Assembly (NCBI GenBank): GCA_023396115.1
Contig: JAEWXC010000093.1
Span: 1-22,031 of the forward strand
Source of the DNA: Actinomycetes bacterium
GTDB lineage: Bacteria; Actinomycetota; Actinomycetes; Propionibacteriales; Nocardioidaceae
Length of the DNA stretch: 22,031 nucleotides
Direction of reading: 5' to 3'
The notes beneath the pieces are model-generated. The model saw only the letters and a program-made list of their open reading frames with translations. It ran no database searches and had not been told where the DNA came from. Position numbers and translations under genes: made by a program. Shown one piece after another: positions 7,277-14,683 of this stretch (position 1 is the stretch's first letter; the number at the start of each line of letters is the position of its first letter).

Positions 7277-7891
7277 ATGACCAGCACCGTCAAGGTGGAC
7301 CTCCCCGCCGAGATCTTCGACGCCGAGGTCAACATCCCGCTGATCCACCAGGTCGTCGTGGCGCAGCAGGCTGCCGCCCGCCAGGGCACGCACGCCACCA
7401 AAACCCGCGGCGAGGTCCGCGGTGGTGGCCGCAAGCCCTACAAGCAGAAGGGCACCGGCCGCGCCCGCCAGGGCTCGACCCGCGCGCCGCAGTTCGTCGG
7501 CGGTGGCACCGTCCACGGCCCGCAGCCGCGTGACTACAGCCAGCGGACCCCCAAGAAGATGAAGGCCGCCGCCCTGCGCGGTGCCCTCTCCGACCGGGCC
7601 CGCAACGACCGCGTGCACGTGGTGGACTCCCTCGTCGAGGGCACCACCCCGTCGACCAAGACCGCGCTGGCCTCGCTGGCCGGCCTGTCCGACCGCGCCC
7701 GCTACCTGGTCGTGCTCGAGCGCACCGACACCGTCACCTGGCTGTCGCTGCGCAACGCGCCGCAGGTGCACATCGTGGCCGTCGACCAGGTGAACACCTA
7801 CGACGTCCTCGCCAGCGACGACGTGGTCTTCACCCAGGGCGCCTACGACGCTTTCGTCGCCGCCAAGAGCAAGAAGGAGGCCGGCAAGTGA
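7277..7891 (+). CDS. rplD: 50S ribosomal protein L4
   Basis: 204 residues, normal for actinobacteria (no extra domain). The long extension lining the exit tunnel is visible in the Gly/Lys/Arg-rich run HATKTRGEVRGGG, RKPYKQKGTGRARQGS and TRAPQFVGGG. This is the region where macrolide-resistance mutations occur in other species; nothing unusual is seen here. L4 is the autoregulator of S10 operons in enterobacteria, which makes it the first candidate ligand for the structured leader upstream of rpsJ (inference). AAGGAGG at 7260-7266 lies ten bases before the ATG. Its stop overlaps the GTG of rplW. Confidence 0.97.
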   Translation: MTSTVKVDLPAEIFDAEVNIPLIHQVVVAQQAAARQGTHATKTRGEVRGGGRKPYKQKGTGRARQGSTRAPQFVGGGTVHGPQPRDYSQRTPKKMKAAALRGALSDRARNDRVHVVDSLVEGTTPSTKTALASLAGLSDRARYLVVLERTDTVTWLSLRNAPQVHIVAVDQVNTYDVLASDDVVFTQGAYDAFVAAKSKKEAGK

Positions 7892-8193
7892 GCACCCTGC
7901 ACAAGGACCACCGCGACATCCTGCTCGCGCCCGTCGTGTCGGAGAAGAGCTACGGCCTGCTCGACGCGAACAAGTACACCTTCATCGTCCACCCGGACGC
8001 GAACAAGACCGAGATCAAGATCGCGGTCGAGAAGGTGTTCAACGTCAAGGTGACCTCGGTCAACACGCTGAACCGTCCCGGCAAGACCCGCCGCACCAAG
8101 AACGGTCTGGGCAAGCGCAAGGACACCAAGCGCGCGATCGTTTCCCTGGCCGAGGGCGACAGCATCGACATCTTCGGAGGTCCGGTCTCCTGA
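7888..8193 (+). CDS. rplW: 50S ribosomal protein L23
   Basis: 101 residues, starting at GTG 7888-7890 in a GTGA overlap with rplD and served by AAGGAGG at 7874-7880. The sequence HRDILLAPVVSEKSYGLL, then KYTFIVHPDANKTEIKIAVE, and VKVTSVNTLNRPGK plus the basic TRRTKNGLGKRKDTKRAIV is a textbook L23. L23 sits at the tunnel exit and docks trigger factor and SRP, linking translation to export; the genes for the SecY channel lie further along this block. No deviations seen. Confidence 0.97.
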   Translation: MSTLHKDHRDILLAPVVSEKSYGLLDANKYTFIVHPDANKTEIKIAVEKVFNVKVTSVNTLNRPGKTRRTKNGLGKRKDTKRAIVSLAEGDSIDIFGGPVS

Positions 8194-8221
8194 CCGGGCG
8201 CCTGACAAGGACTGAGTGAAC

Positions 8222-9058
<837 letters not shown>

Positions 9059-9063
9059 CTGAT

Positions 9064-9345
9064 ATGCCTCGCAGCCTGAAGAAGGGCCCCTGGATCGACG
9101 GCCACCTCCTCAAGAAGGTGGAAGCCGAGAACGACAAGGGCACCCACAACGTGATCAAGACCTGGTCGCGCCGCTCGATGATCCTGCCGAACATGATCGG
9201 CCACACCATCGCGGTGCACGACGGTCGCAAGCACGTCCCGGTGTTCGTGACCGACTCGATGGTCGGCCACAAGCTGGGCGAGTTCGCCCCCACCCGCACC
9301 TACCGCGGGCACGTGAAGGAAGACCGGAAGGGTCGCCGCCGCTGA
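9064..9345 (+). CDS. rpsS: 30S ribosomal protein S19
   Basis: 93 residues, standard. MPRSLKKGPWIDGHLLKKVE opens the protein; RRSMILPNMIGHTIAVHDGR and PVFVTDSMVGHKLGEFAPTR are the conserved core, with a basic tail ending KGRRR. S19 pairs with S13 in the 30S head close to the A-site tRNA. AGGAAG (9050-9055), within the end of rplB, is eight bases before the ATG. 34 bases separate it from rplV, which has its own ribosome binding site. Confidence 0.98.
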   Translation: MPRSLKKGPWIDGHLLKKVEAENDKGTHNVIKTWSRRSMILPNMIGHTIAVHDGRKHVPVFVTDSMVGHKLGEFAPTRTYRGHVKEDRKGRRR

Positions 9346-9379
9346 CGCGGTGCGACACAGAACTGGAGACAACGAGCTA

Positions 9380-9799
9380 ATGAGCGTTACTGAGCGCCGG
9401 CGCCACAGCGCCCGCCGCGAGTCGCTGCTCGGCGACCAGCCGGGCGCCTTCGCGAGCGCACGATACGCACGTATCACCCCGATGAAGGCGCGCCGCGTCG
9501 CGGACCTGGTCCGCGGGCTGCCCGTCGACGAGGCCCTGGCCCTGCTGGCTTTCGCCCCGCAGGCCGCCTCGGAGACCGTCTACAAGGTCCTCGAGAGCGC
9601 CATCGCCAACGCCGAGACCACCGAGGGCCTCAACCGGTCCGACCTGGTCGTCTCGGTCGTGATGGTCGACGAGGGTCCCACCATGAAGCGGTGGCGGCCG
9701 CGTGCGCAGGGCCGGGCCACCCGGATCAACAAGCGCACGAGCCACATCACGCTGGCCGTCCAGCCGGCTGGTGCCACCAAGAACGGAAAGGGTGCCTGA
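9380..9799 (+). CDS. rplV: 50S ribosomal protein L22
   Basis: 139 residues. The conserved core is ASARYARITPMKARRVADLV at about residues 25-44; the tunnel-lining beta-hairpin tip is within MKRWRPRAQGRATRINKRTSH. Residues 1-24 (MSVTERRRHSARRESLLGDQ and following) form an N-terminal extension of a kind seen in actinobacterial L22. ATG 9380-9382 has GGAGA (9365-9369) ten bases upstream; an in-frame ATG at 9350 would lie directly after rpsS and lacks a site, so it was rejected. The stop shares a base with the start of rpsC (TGATG), pointing to translational coupling. Confidence 0.96.
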   Translation: MSVTERRRHSARRESLLGDQPGAFASARYARITPMKARRVADLVRGLPVDEALALLAFAPQAASETVYKVLESAIANAETTEGLNRSDLVVSVVMVDEGPTMKRWRPRAQGRATRINKRTSHITLAVQPAGATKNGKGA

Positions 9800-10611
9800 T
9801 GGGCCAGAAGATCAACCCGAACGGCTTCCGCCTGGGCATCTCGACCGACCACCGGTCGCGTTGGTTCGCCGACAAGGACTACGCCGAGTACGTCGGCGAG
9901 GACGTCAAGATCCGCAAGCTGCTGAGCAAGGGCATGGACCGCGCCGGCATCGCCAAGGTCGAGATCGAGCGCACCCGTGAGCGCGTCCGTGTGGACATCC
10001 ACACCGCGCGTCCCGGCATCGTCATCGGTCGCCGTGGCGCCGAGGCCGACCGCATCCGTACCGAGCTGGAGAAGCTGACCGGCAAGCAGGTGCAGCTGAA
10101 CATCCTCGAGGTCAAGAACCCCGAGATCGAGGCGCAGCTGGTTGCCCAGGGCGTCGCCGAGCAGCTCTCGGGCCGCGTGCAGTTCCGCCGTGCCATGCGC
10201 AAGGCGATGCAGACCGCGATGCGTTCGGGTGCCAAGGGCATCCGGATCCAGTGCTCGGGCCGCCTCAACGGCGCCGAGATGAGCCGCACGGAGTTCTACC
10301 GTGAGGGTCGCGTGCCGCTGCACACCCTGCGTGCCGACATCGACTACGGCTTCTACGAGGCCAAGACGACCTTCGGTCGCATCGGCGTCAAGGTCTGGAT
10401 CTACAAGGGCGAGGTCGCCGGCACCCGTGCCGAGCGCCAGGCCCAGCAGGCCGCCCGCGCCGGTGCTCCCGGCCGCGGTGGCCGTCCGCAGCGTGGCGAG
10501 CGCCCGAGCCGTGGCTCGCGCGGCGACCGCGCACCCCGCAACGACGCCCCCGCCGCGTCCGAGGCTCCGGCCCCGGCTGCTGCGGAGGCCACGACCGGAC
10601 AGGAGGGCTGA
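9799..10611 (+). CDS. rpsC: 30S ribosomal protein S3 with Arg/Gly-rich C-terminal tail
   Basis: 270 residues. N-terminal MGQKINPNGFRLGI, a type II KH domain with the RNA-binding loop VIGRRGAEAD (about residues 75-84), and the C-terminal domain with QCSGRLNGAEMSRTEFYREG. S3 forms part of the mRNA entry channel and its helicase activity. After about residue 210 there is a low-complexity tail of some 60 residues rich in Arg, Gly, Ala and Pro (for example GRGGRPQRGERPSRGSRGDR). Such tails are usual in actinobacterial S3 and are probably disordered. The coding frame stays open with strong codon bias, so the tail is real. AGGAGGG in its last codons is the site for rplP. Confidence 0.98.
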   Translation: MGQKINPNGFRLGISTDHRSRWFADKDYAEYVGEDVKIRKLLSKGMDRAGIAKVEIERTRERVRVDIHTARPGIVIGRRGAEADRIRTELEKLTGKQVQLNILEVKNPEIEAQLVAQGVAEQLSGRVQFRRAMRKAMQTAMRSGAKGIRIQCSGRLNGAEMSRTEFYREGRVPLHTLRADIDYGFYEAKTTFGRIGVKVWIYKGEVAGTRAERQAQQAARAGAPGRGGRPQRGERPSRGSRGDRAPRNDAPAASEAPAPAAAEATTGQEG

Positions 10612-10616
10612 ACGTC

Positions 10617-11036
10617 ATGCTGATGCCCCGTCGTGTCAAGCACCGCAAGCAGCACCACCCCAAGCGGACCGGTGTCGCGAAGGGTGGCACGAGGCTCGCC
10701 TTCGGCGACTTCGGCATCCAGGCGGTCGAGGGTCACTACGTCACGAACCGACAGATCGAGTCGGCTCGTATCGCCATGACCCGCCACATCAAGCGAGGCG
10801 GAAAGGTCTGGATCAACATCTACCCGGACCGTCCGCTGACCAAGAAGCCTGCCGAGACCCGCATGGGTTCCGGTAAGGGTTCGCCCGAGTGGTGGGTGGC
10901 CAACGTCAAGCCCGGCCGCGTCATGTTCGAACTCTCCGGCGTCACCGAGGACGTCGCTCGCGAGGCCATGCGCCGCGCGATGCACAAGCTCCCGATGAAG
11001 TGCCGGTTCATCTCCCGTGAAGCTGGTGAATTCTGA
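10617..11036 (+). CDS. rplP: 50S ribosomal protein L16
   Basis: 139 residues. MLMPRRVKHRKQHHPKRTG and GDFGIQAVEGHYVTNRQIES are characteristic, as are RGGKVWINIYPDRPLTKKPA and the late KPGRVMFELSG. L16 helps position the A-site tRNA in the 50S subunit and is added late in assembly. Start ATG 10617-10619 has AGGAGGG (10601-10607) nine bases upstream; the ATG two codons later (10623) is possible but conservation of the M-L-x-P start favours the first. The Arg in PRMG-type hydroxylation sites of other bacteria corresponds here to the TRMGSGKG segment. The stop overlaps rpmC by one base. Confidence 0.98.
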   Translation: MLMPRRVKHRKQHHPKRTGVAKGGTRLAFGDFGIQAVEGHYVTNRQIESARIAMTRHIKRGGKVWINIYPDRPLTKKPAETRMGSGKGSPEWWVANVKPGRVMFELSGVTEDVAREAMRRAMHKLPMKCRFISREAGEF

Positions 11037-11278
11037 TGGCTGAGCAGTTGAAGGCTCACGAGCTCCACGAGCTCTCCCAGGACGACCTCGAGGCCAAGCT
11101 GCGCGAGGCCAAGGAGGAGCTGTTCAACCTGCGCTTCCAGGCGGCCACCGGCCAGCTGGAGAGCAACGGTCGGCTCCGGACGGTCAAGAAGGACATCGCG
11201 CGGATCTACACCGTGGTCCGTGAGCGCGAGCTCGGCATCAAGGTGGCGCCGGGCACCAACGAAGAGGCGAAGGCATGA
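11036..11278 (+). CDS. rpmC: 50S ribosomal protein L29
   Basis: 80 residues, slightly long for L29 (typically 60-80). Two long helices are evident: AHELHELSQDDLEAKLREAK then EELFNLRFQAATGQLESNGR with RLRTVKKDIARIYTVVRERE. L29 packs against L23 at the tunnel exit. One-base overlap (TGATG) with rplP, and ATGA overlap with rpsQ downstream, so all three are likely co-translated. The last residues (VAPGTNEEAKA) are a short acidic tail of no known role. Confidence 0.96.
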   Translation: MAEQLKAHELHELSQDDLEAKLREAKEELFNLRFQAATGQLESNGRLRTVKKDIARIYTVVRERELGIKVAPGTNEEAKA

Positions 11279-11541
11279 GCGAGCAGAACGAGCGCAACGC
11301 GCGCAAGGTCCGTGAGGGCCTGGTCGTCAGCGACAAGATGGACAAGACCATCGTCGTCACCGTCGAGGACCGCGTGAAGCACGCCCTCTACGGCAAGGTC
11401 ATGCGCCGCAACTCCAAGCTGAAGGCGCACGACGAGGCCAACGAGTGTGGCATCGGCGACCGCGTCCTCATCATGGAGACCCGCCCGCTCAGCGCCACCA
11501 AGCGCTGGCGCGTCGTCGAGATCCTCGAGAAGGCGAAGTGA
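11275..11541 (+). CDS. rpsQ: 30S ribosomal protein S17
   Basis: 88 residues. GLVVSDKMDKTIVVTVEDRV, the OB-fold core with VKHALYGKVMRRNSKLKAHD, GDRVLIMETRPLSATKRWRV and VEILEKAK are diagnostic. S17 is a primary 16S rRNA binder. ATGA overlap with rpmC. It is the last gene of the S10 group; the next gene, rplN, is 199 bases away across a spacer filled with inverted repeats, which suggests a transcription boundary or attenuation point here. Confidence 0.97.
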   Translation: MSEQNERNARKVREGLVVSDKMDKTIVVTVEDRVKHALYGKVMRRNSKLKAHDEANECGIGDRVLIMETRPLSATKRWRVVEILEKAK

Positions 11542-11546
11542 GCGAG

Positions 11547-11573
11547 GGGCAACCGGGCTTGCTCGTGTTGCCC
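11547..11573 (+). repeat. Inverted repeat directly after rpsQ
   Basis: GGGCAAC (11547-11553) and GTTGCCC (11567-11573) form a perfect 7-bp stem. The loop can extend the helix (CGGG 11554-11557 with CTCG 11562-11565, one G-U pair and a one-base bulge). It begins six bases after the rpsQ stop. The strand containing CTTGCTCG could alternatively pair with CGAG (11573-11576) and CAAG further on, so two conformations are possible. Confidence 0.55.
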
Positions 11574-11622
11574 GAGCGAACAAGTCTTCACCGAGCGCAG
11601 TGAGGTTGAAGGCCAAGTGATC

Positions 11623-11661
11623 CGAGCCCCTCGGGGCTCGTTCCACCCGGCCCAGGCCGGG
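11623..11661 (+). terminator. Two tandem hairpins at the S10/spc operon border
   Basis: First hairpin: CGAGCCCC (11623-11630) with GGGGCTCG (11633-11640), best folded with a CTCG loop, followed by TTCC. Second: CCCGGCC (11646-11652) with GGCCGGG (11655-11661), followed by AAGATTTTCC, which supplies a short T run at 11666-11669. Tandem GC-rich stems with weak or short U tracts are typical of actinobacterial terminators. They may end or attenuate S10 transcription ahead of rplN. I see no clear -10/-35 promoter for rplN after them. Confidence 0.5.
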
Positions 11662-11675
11662 AAGATTTTCCAACA

Positions 11676-11744
11676 ATGAAGTTCGGCAAGGCTCATCGCC
11701 AGCGTGTGGTGAGAACCGGCTCGACAACCAGGAGAAACCAATGA
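11676..11744 (+). other. Possible 22-codon leader ORF overlapping the rplN start
   Basis: ATG 11676-11678 opens a frame encoding MKFGKAHRQRVVRTGSTTRR followed by NQ, with its TGA (11742-11744) overlapping the rplN ATG (11741-11743). The product would be very basic. The first half uses GC-ending codons, but the second half contains AGA, ACA, AGG and CAA forced by the rplN ribosome binding site. The candidate site upstream (GGGAAG, 11659-11664) is weak and about eleven bases away. Could be a translationally coupled leader or chance. Confidence 0.22.
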
Positions 11745-12109
11745 TCCAGCAGGAGTCGCGACTCAAGGTCGCCGACAACACCGGTGCGAAGGAGATCCTC
11801 TGCATCCGTGTTCTCGGCGGTTCCGGTCGTCGCTACGCCGGCATCGGCGACACCATCGTCGCCACCGTGAAGGACGCGATCCCCGGTGGCAACGTGAAGA
11901 AGGGTGACGTCGTCAAGGCCGTCGTCGTGCGCACCGCCAAGGAGCGCCGCCGTCCCGACGGCTCGTACATCAAGTTCGACGAGAACGCTGCGGTGATTCT
12001 CAAGAGCGACGGTGAGCCGCGTGGCACCCGCATCTTCGGCCCCGTGGGCCGCGAGCTGCGTGACAAGAAGTTCATGAAGATCATCTCGCTCGCGCCGGAG
12101 GTGCTGTGA
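11741..12109 (+). CDS. rplN: 50S ribosomal protein L14
   Basis: 122 residues, the invariant length. MIQQESRLKVADNTGAKEIL and the later YIKFDENAAVILKSDGEPRG and TRIFGPVGRELRDKKFMKI are highly conserved. L14 contacts L19 and 16S rRNA at the intersubunit face and is the binding site for the silencing factor RsfS in bacteria. Strong ribosome binding site AGGAG (11730-11734) six bases before the ATG. First gene of the spc group; the stop TGA overlaps the rplX ATG by one base. Confidence 0.98.
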   Translation: MIQQESRLKVADNTGAKEILCIRVLGGSGRRYAGIGDTIVATVKDAIPGGNVKKGDVVKAVVVRTAKERRRPDGSYIKFDENAAVILKSDGEPRGTRIFGPVGRELRDKKFMKIISLAPEVL

Positions 12110-12471
12110 TGGCCAAGGTGTCGGTGAACATCAAGAAGGGCGACACCGTCAAGGTGATCGCTGGCAAGGACAAGGGTGCCGAGGGCAAGGTCATCCAGGT
12201 GCTCCGCGAGGAGCAGCGGGTGATCGTCGAGGGTGTCAACCTCGTCAAGAAGCACACCAAGAACGTCAACCAGGGCACCGGTGCCAACACCGGCGGGATC
12301 ATCACCGCCGAGGCCCCGATCCACGTGTCGAACGTGATGCTGGTCGAGGGTGACGGCGTCACCCGGATCGGTTTCCGCCGCGACGAGGTCACCAAGCGCC
12401 GCAACGACGGCTCGACCTACACCGCGACCCGCAGCGTGCGGATCTCGCGCAAGACCGGGAAGGAGATCTGA
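12109..12471 (+). CDS. rplX: 50S ribosomal protein L24
   Basis: 120 residues. The N-terminal KOW motif is visible in IKKGDTVKVIAGKDKGAEGK, followed by VNLVKKHTKNVNQGTGANTG and GGIITAEAPIHVSNVMLV. L24 nucleates 50S assembly by binding the 5' end of 23S rRNA. ATG 12109-12111 is preferred to a GTG one codon earlier because GGAGG (12097-12101) is seven bases from the ATG and homologues begin MAKV/MAKI. Overlaps rplN by one base; one base separates it from rplE. Confidence 0.97.
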   Translation: MAKVSVNIKKGDTVKVIAGKDKGAEGKVIQVLREEQRVIVEGVNLVKKHTKNVNQGTGANTGGIITAEAPIHVSNVMLVEGDGVTRIGFRRDEVTKRRNDGSTYTATRSVRISRKTGKEI

Positions 12472-12472
12472 G

Positions 12473-13024
12473 ATGGCTGAGACTCCCCGTCTGAAGACCC
12501 GCTACCGCGAGGAGATCGTCCCCGCGCTGCAGTCCGAGTTCGACATCAAGAACATCATGCAGGTTCCCGGCCTGACCAAGATCGTGGTCAACATGGGTGT
12601 GGGCGAGGCTGCCCGCGACTCCAAGCTGATCGAGGGTGCCGTCAAGGACCTCACCGCGATCACCGGCCAGAAGCCGCAGGTCACCAAGGCCCGCAAGTCC
12701 ATCGCGCAGTTCAAGCTGCGTGAGGGCATGCCGATCGGCGCGCACGTCACGCTGCGCGGCGACCGCATGTGGGAGTTCCTGGACCGCCTGCTGACGCTGG
12801 CCCTGCCCCGGATCCGCGACTTCCGCGGCCTGGAGCAGCGCAAGCTGGACGGCAACGGCAACTACACCCTCGGTCTGACCGAGCAGGTCATGTTCCACGA
12901 GATCGACCAGGACAAGATCGACCGGTCCCGCGGCATGGACATCACCGTCGTGACCACCGCCACCAACGACGACGAGGGCCGTGCGCTGCTGAAGCAGCTC
13001 GGCTTCCCGTTCAAGGAGAACTGA
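12473..13024 (+). CDS. rplE: 50S ribosomal protein L5
   Basis: 183 residues. The segments PRLKTRYREEIVPALQSEF, IMQVPGLTKIVVNMGVGEAA, TGQKPQVTKARKSIAQFKLR and MWEFLDRLLTLALPRIRDFR are classic L5. L5 binds 5S rRNA with L18 and contacts the P-site tRNA elbow. ATG 12473-12475 follows AAGGAG (12460-12465) by seven bases. The frame remains open upstream inside rplX, but the extension has no homology and no site. One base separates its stop from rpsZ. Confidence 0.98.
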   Translation: MAETPRLKTRYREEIVPALQSEFDIKNIMQVPGLTKIVVNMGVGEAARDSKLIEGAVKDLTAITGQKPQVTKARKSIAQFKLREGMPIGAHVTLRGDRMWEFLDRLLTLALPRIRDFRGLEQRKLDGNGNYTLGLTEQVMFHEIDQDKIDRSRGMDITVVTTATNDDEGRALLKQLGFPFKEN

Positions 13025-13025
13025 C

Positions 13026-13211
13026 ATGGCGAAGACTGCTCTGAAGGTGAAGGCGGCCCGCAAGCCGAAGTTCGCTGTGCGCGGTTACACCCGCTGCCAG
13101 CGCTGCGGCCGGCCCAAGTCGGTCTACCGCAAGTTCGGCCTGTGCCGTATCTGCCTGCGCGAGATGGCGCACCGGGGCGAGCTGCCCGGCGTGACCAAGT
13201 CCTCCTGGTGA
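13026..13211 (+). CDS. rpsZ: 30S ribosomal protein S14, zinc-binding type (type Z)
   Basis: 61 residues, the short C+ form of S14. Four cysteines in two CxxC pairs (C24/C27 in RCQRCGR and C40/C43 in LCRICLR) form the zinc site; the N terminus MAKTALKVKAARKPKFAVRG is basic. Many actinobacteria also encode a longer zinc-free paralogue elsewhere under Zur control; none is in this window. AAGGAG (13013-13018), within the end of rplE, is seven bases upstream. A 76-base spacer with a hairpin follows before rpsH. Confidence 0.98.
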   Translation: MAKTALKVKAARKPKFAVRGYTRCQRCGRPKSVYRKFGLCRICLREMAHRGELPGVTKSSW

Positions 13212-13240
13212 CGAGCCGCACCCACAACGACCGCTGAAGG

Positions 13241-13260
13241 TCCCGCCCGCAGGGGTGGGA
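13241..13260 (+). repeat. Hairpin between rpsZ and rpsH
   Basis: CCCGCCC (13242-13248) and GGGTGGG (13253-13259), with flanking T-A, form an 8-bp stem including one G-U pair and a GCAG loop. It lies about 30 bases before the rpsH start in the only sizeable gap inside the spc group. No T run follows, so it is more likely an RNA-stability, processing or regulatory stem than a terminator. Confidence 0.45.
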
Positions 13261-13287
13261 AACCACAGAAGAGAAAGAACTTCTGCC

Positions 13288-13695
13288 ATGACAATGACTG
13301 ACCCGATCGCAGACATGCTCACGCGTCTGCGCAACGCCAACCAGGCGTACCACGACTCGGTGTCGATGCCCTACAGCAAGCTGAAGCAGGGCGTCGCCGA
13401 GATCCTGCAGCAGGAGGGGTACATCACCTCCTGGACCGTGACCGAGCCGCAGGAGGGTGAGGTGGGCAAGACCCTCTCCATCACCCTGAAGTACGGCCAC
13501 CAGCGCGAGCGCTCCATCGCGGGCGTCCGCCGCATCAGCAAGCCCGGCCTGCGGGTGTACGCCAAGGCCTCCGGCCTGCCCAAGGTCCTCGGTGGCCTCG
13601 GCGTGGCGATCATCTCCACCAGCCAGGGTCTGCTGACCGACCGCCAGGCCAACCAGAAGGGCGTGGGCGGAGAAGTCCTCGCCTACGTCTGGTGA
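13288..13695 (+). CDS. rpsH: 30S ribosomal protein S8
   Basis: 135 residues. MTDPIADMLTRLRNANQAYH opens the conserved part and the C-terminal signature runs through KASGLPKVLGGLGVAIISTS with GGEVLAYVW at the end. S8 binds the central domain of 16S rRNA and in E. coli represses the spc operon by binding its own mRNA near rplE. ATG 13288 and ATG 13294 are both plausible; I used the first. The ribosome binding site is a weak purine run (AGAGAAAGAA, around 13270-13279), unlike the strong sites of its neighbours. Confidence 0.96.
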   Translation: MTMTDPIADMLTRLRNANQAYHDSVSMPYSKLKQGVAEILQQEGYITSWTVTEPQEGEVGKTLSITLKYGHQRERSIAGVRRISKPGLRVYAKASGLPKVLGGLGVAIISTSQGLLTDRQANQKGVGGEVLAYVW

Positions 13696-13722
13696 CGACG
13701 AGACCGTAAGGAGGAAGAAGCA

Positions 13723-14262
13723 ATGTCGCGTATTGGCAAGCTCCCGATCACGGTCCCGTCCGGTGTGGACGTGGCGATCGACAACGCCGTGGTGACGGTC
13801 AAGGGCCCCAAGGGCCAGCTGACGCACACCGTGGCCGCGCCCATCACCGTCGAGAAGAACGACGGTGTCCTGGACGTGAAGCGCCCGGACGACCACCGTG
13901 ACAGCCGCGCGCTGCACGGCCTGACCCGGACCCTGATCAACAACATGGTCATCGGTGTCACCGAGGGCTACGAGAAGAAGCTCGAGATCGTGGGCGTGGG
14001 TTACCGCGTCCTGTCCAAGGGCCCGACCCAGCTGGAGTTCCAGCTCGGTTACAGCCACCCGATCATCTTCGACGCGCCCGAGGGCATCACCTTCACCGTG
14101 GAAGGCCCGACCAAGCTCGGCGTGGTGGGCATCGACAAGCAGCGGGTGGGCGAGGTCGCCGCGAACATCCGCAAGCTCCGCAAGCCCGAGCCCTACAAGG
14201 GCAAGGGTGTCCGCTACAGCGGCGAGCACGTCCGCCGCAAGGTCGGAAAGGCTGGTAAGTAA
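13723..14262 (+). CDS. rplF: 50S ribosomal protein L6
   Basis: 179 residues. Duplicate-domain protein: SRIGKLPITVPSGVDVAI starts domain 1 and LEIVGVGYRVLSKGPTQLEF starts domain 2. The C-terminal signature is KPEPYKGKGVRYSGEHVRRK. L6 sits near the sarcin-ricin loop and factor-binding site. AAGGAGG (13708-13714) lies eight bases before the ATG, one of the strongest sites in the block. Three bases separate it from rplR. Confidence 0.98.
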   Translation: MSRIGKLPITVPSGVDVAIDNAVVTVKGPKGQLTHTVAAPITVEKNDGVLDVKRPDDHRDSRALHGLTRTLINNMVIGVTEGYEKKLEIVGVGYRVLSKGPTQLEFQLGYSHPIIFDAPEGITFTVEGPTKLGVVGIDKQRVGEVAANIRKLRKPEPYKGKGVRYSGEHVRRKVGKAGK

Positions 14263-14265
14263 GCC

Positions 14266-14649
14266 ATGGCCATCTCCCTGTCGAACAACAAGCACACCTC
14301 GGCCCGCACGCGTTCGCGCCTGCGTCGCCAGATGCGTGGCCGCAAGAAGCTGCACGGCACCGCCGAGCGTCCCCGCCTGGTCGTCACCAAGTCGGCCCGG
14401 CACCTGTCGGTCCAGGTCGTCGACGACCTGGTCGGCAAGACGCTGGCCCACGCCTCCACCATGGAGGCCGACGTCCGTGCGGTCGAGGGTGACAAGACGG
14501 CTCGTGCCCAGAAGGTCGGCGCCCTGGTCGCCGAGCGGGCCAAGGCCGCTGGCATCGAGGGCGTGGTCTTCGACCGCGCCGGCAACAAGTACCACGGCCG
14601 CATCGCGGCCCTCGCCGACGCCGCCCGCGAGGGCGGGCTGGCGTTCTGA
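14266..14649 (+). CDS. rplR: 50S ribosomal protein L18
   Basis: 127 residues. Basic N-terminal tail (SNNKHTSARTRSRLRRQMRG), then the 5S rRNA-binding core: ERPRLVVTKSARHLSVQVVD, VGALVAERAKAAGIEGVVFD and NKYHGRIAALADAAREGGL. Works with L5 to load 5S rRNA. The ribosome binding site is weak (AAGG near 14248), consistent with coupling to rplF three bases upstream. A 34-base gap leads to rpsE. Confidence 0.97.
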   Translation: MAISLSNNKHTSARTRSRLRRQMRGRKKLHGTAERPRLVVTKSARHLSVQVVDDLVGKTLAHASTMEADVRAVEGDKTARAQKVGALVAERAKAAGIEGVVFDRAGNKYHGRIAALADAAREGGLAF

Positions 14650-14683
14650 TCGCGACAAGCAAGAGAGAGAAGAGGAAAGTCTC

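Noticed and set aside
8216..8221. GTG start for rplB two codons earlier
   Set aside because: Only four bases from AAGGA, and L2 proteins start at MAIRKY or MGIRKY.
9350..9379. Upstream in-frame ATG for rplV (adds ten residues)
   Set aside because: It immediately follows the rpsS stop without a site, and the added residues do not fit L22 N termini.
12106..12108. GTG start for rplX one codon earlier
   Set aside because: The adjacent ATG has better spacing to GGAGG and matches homologues.
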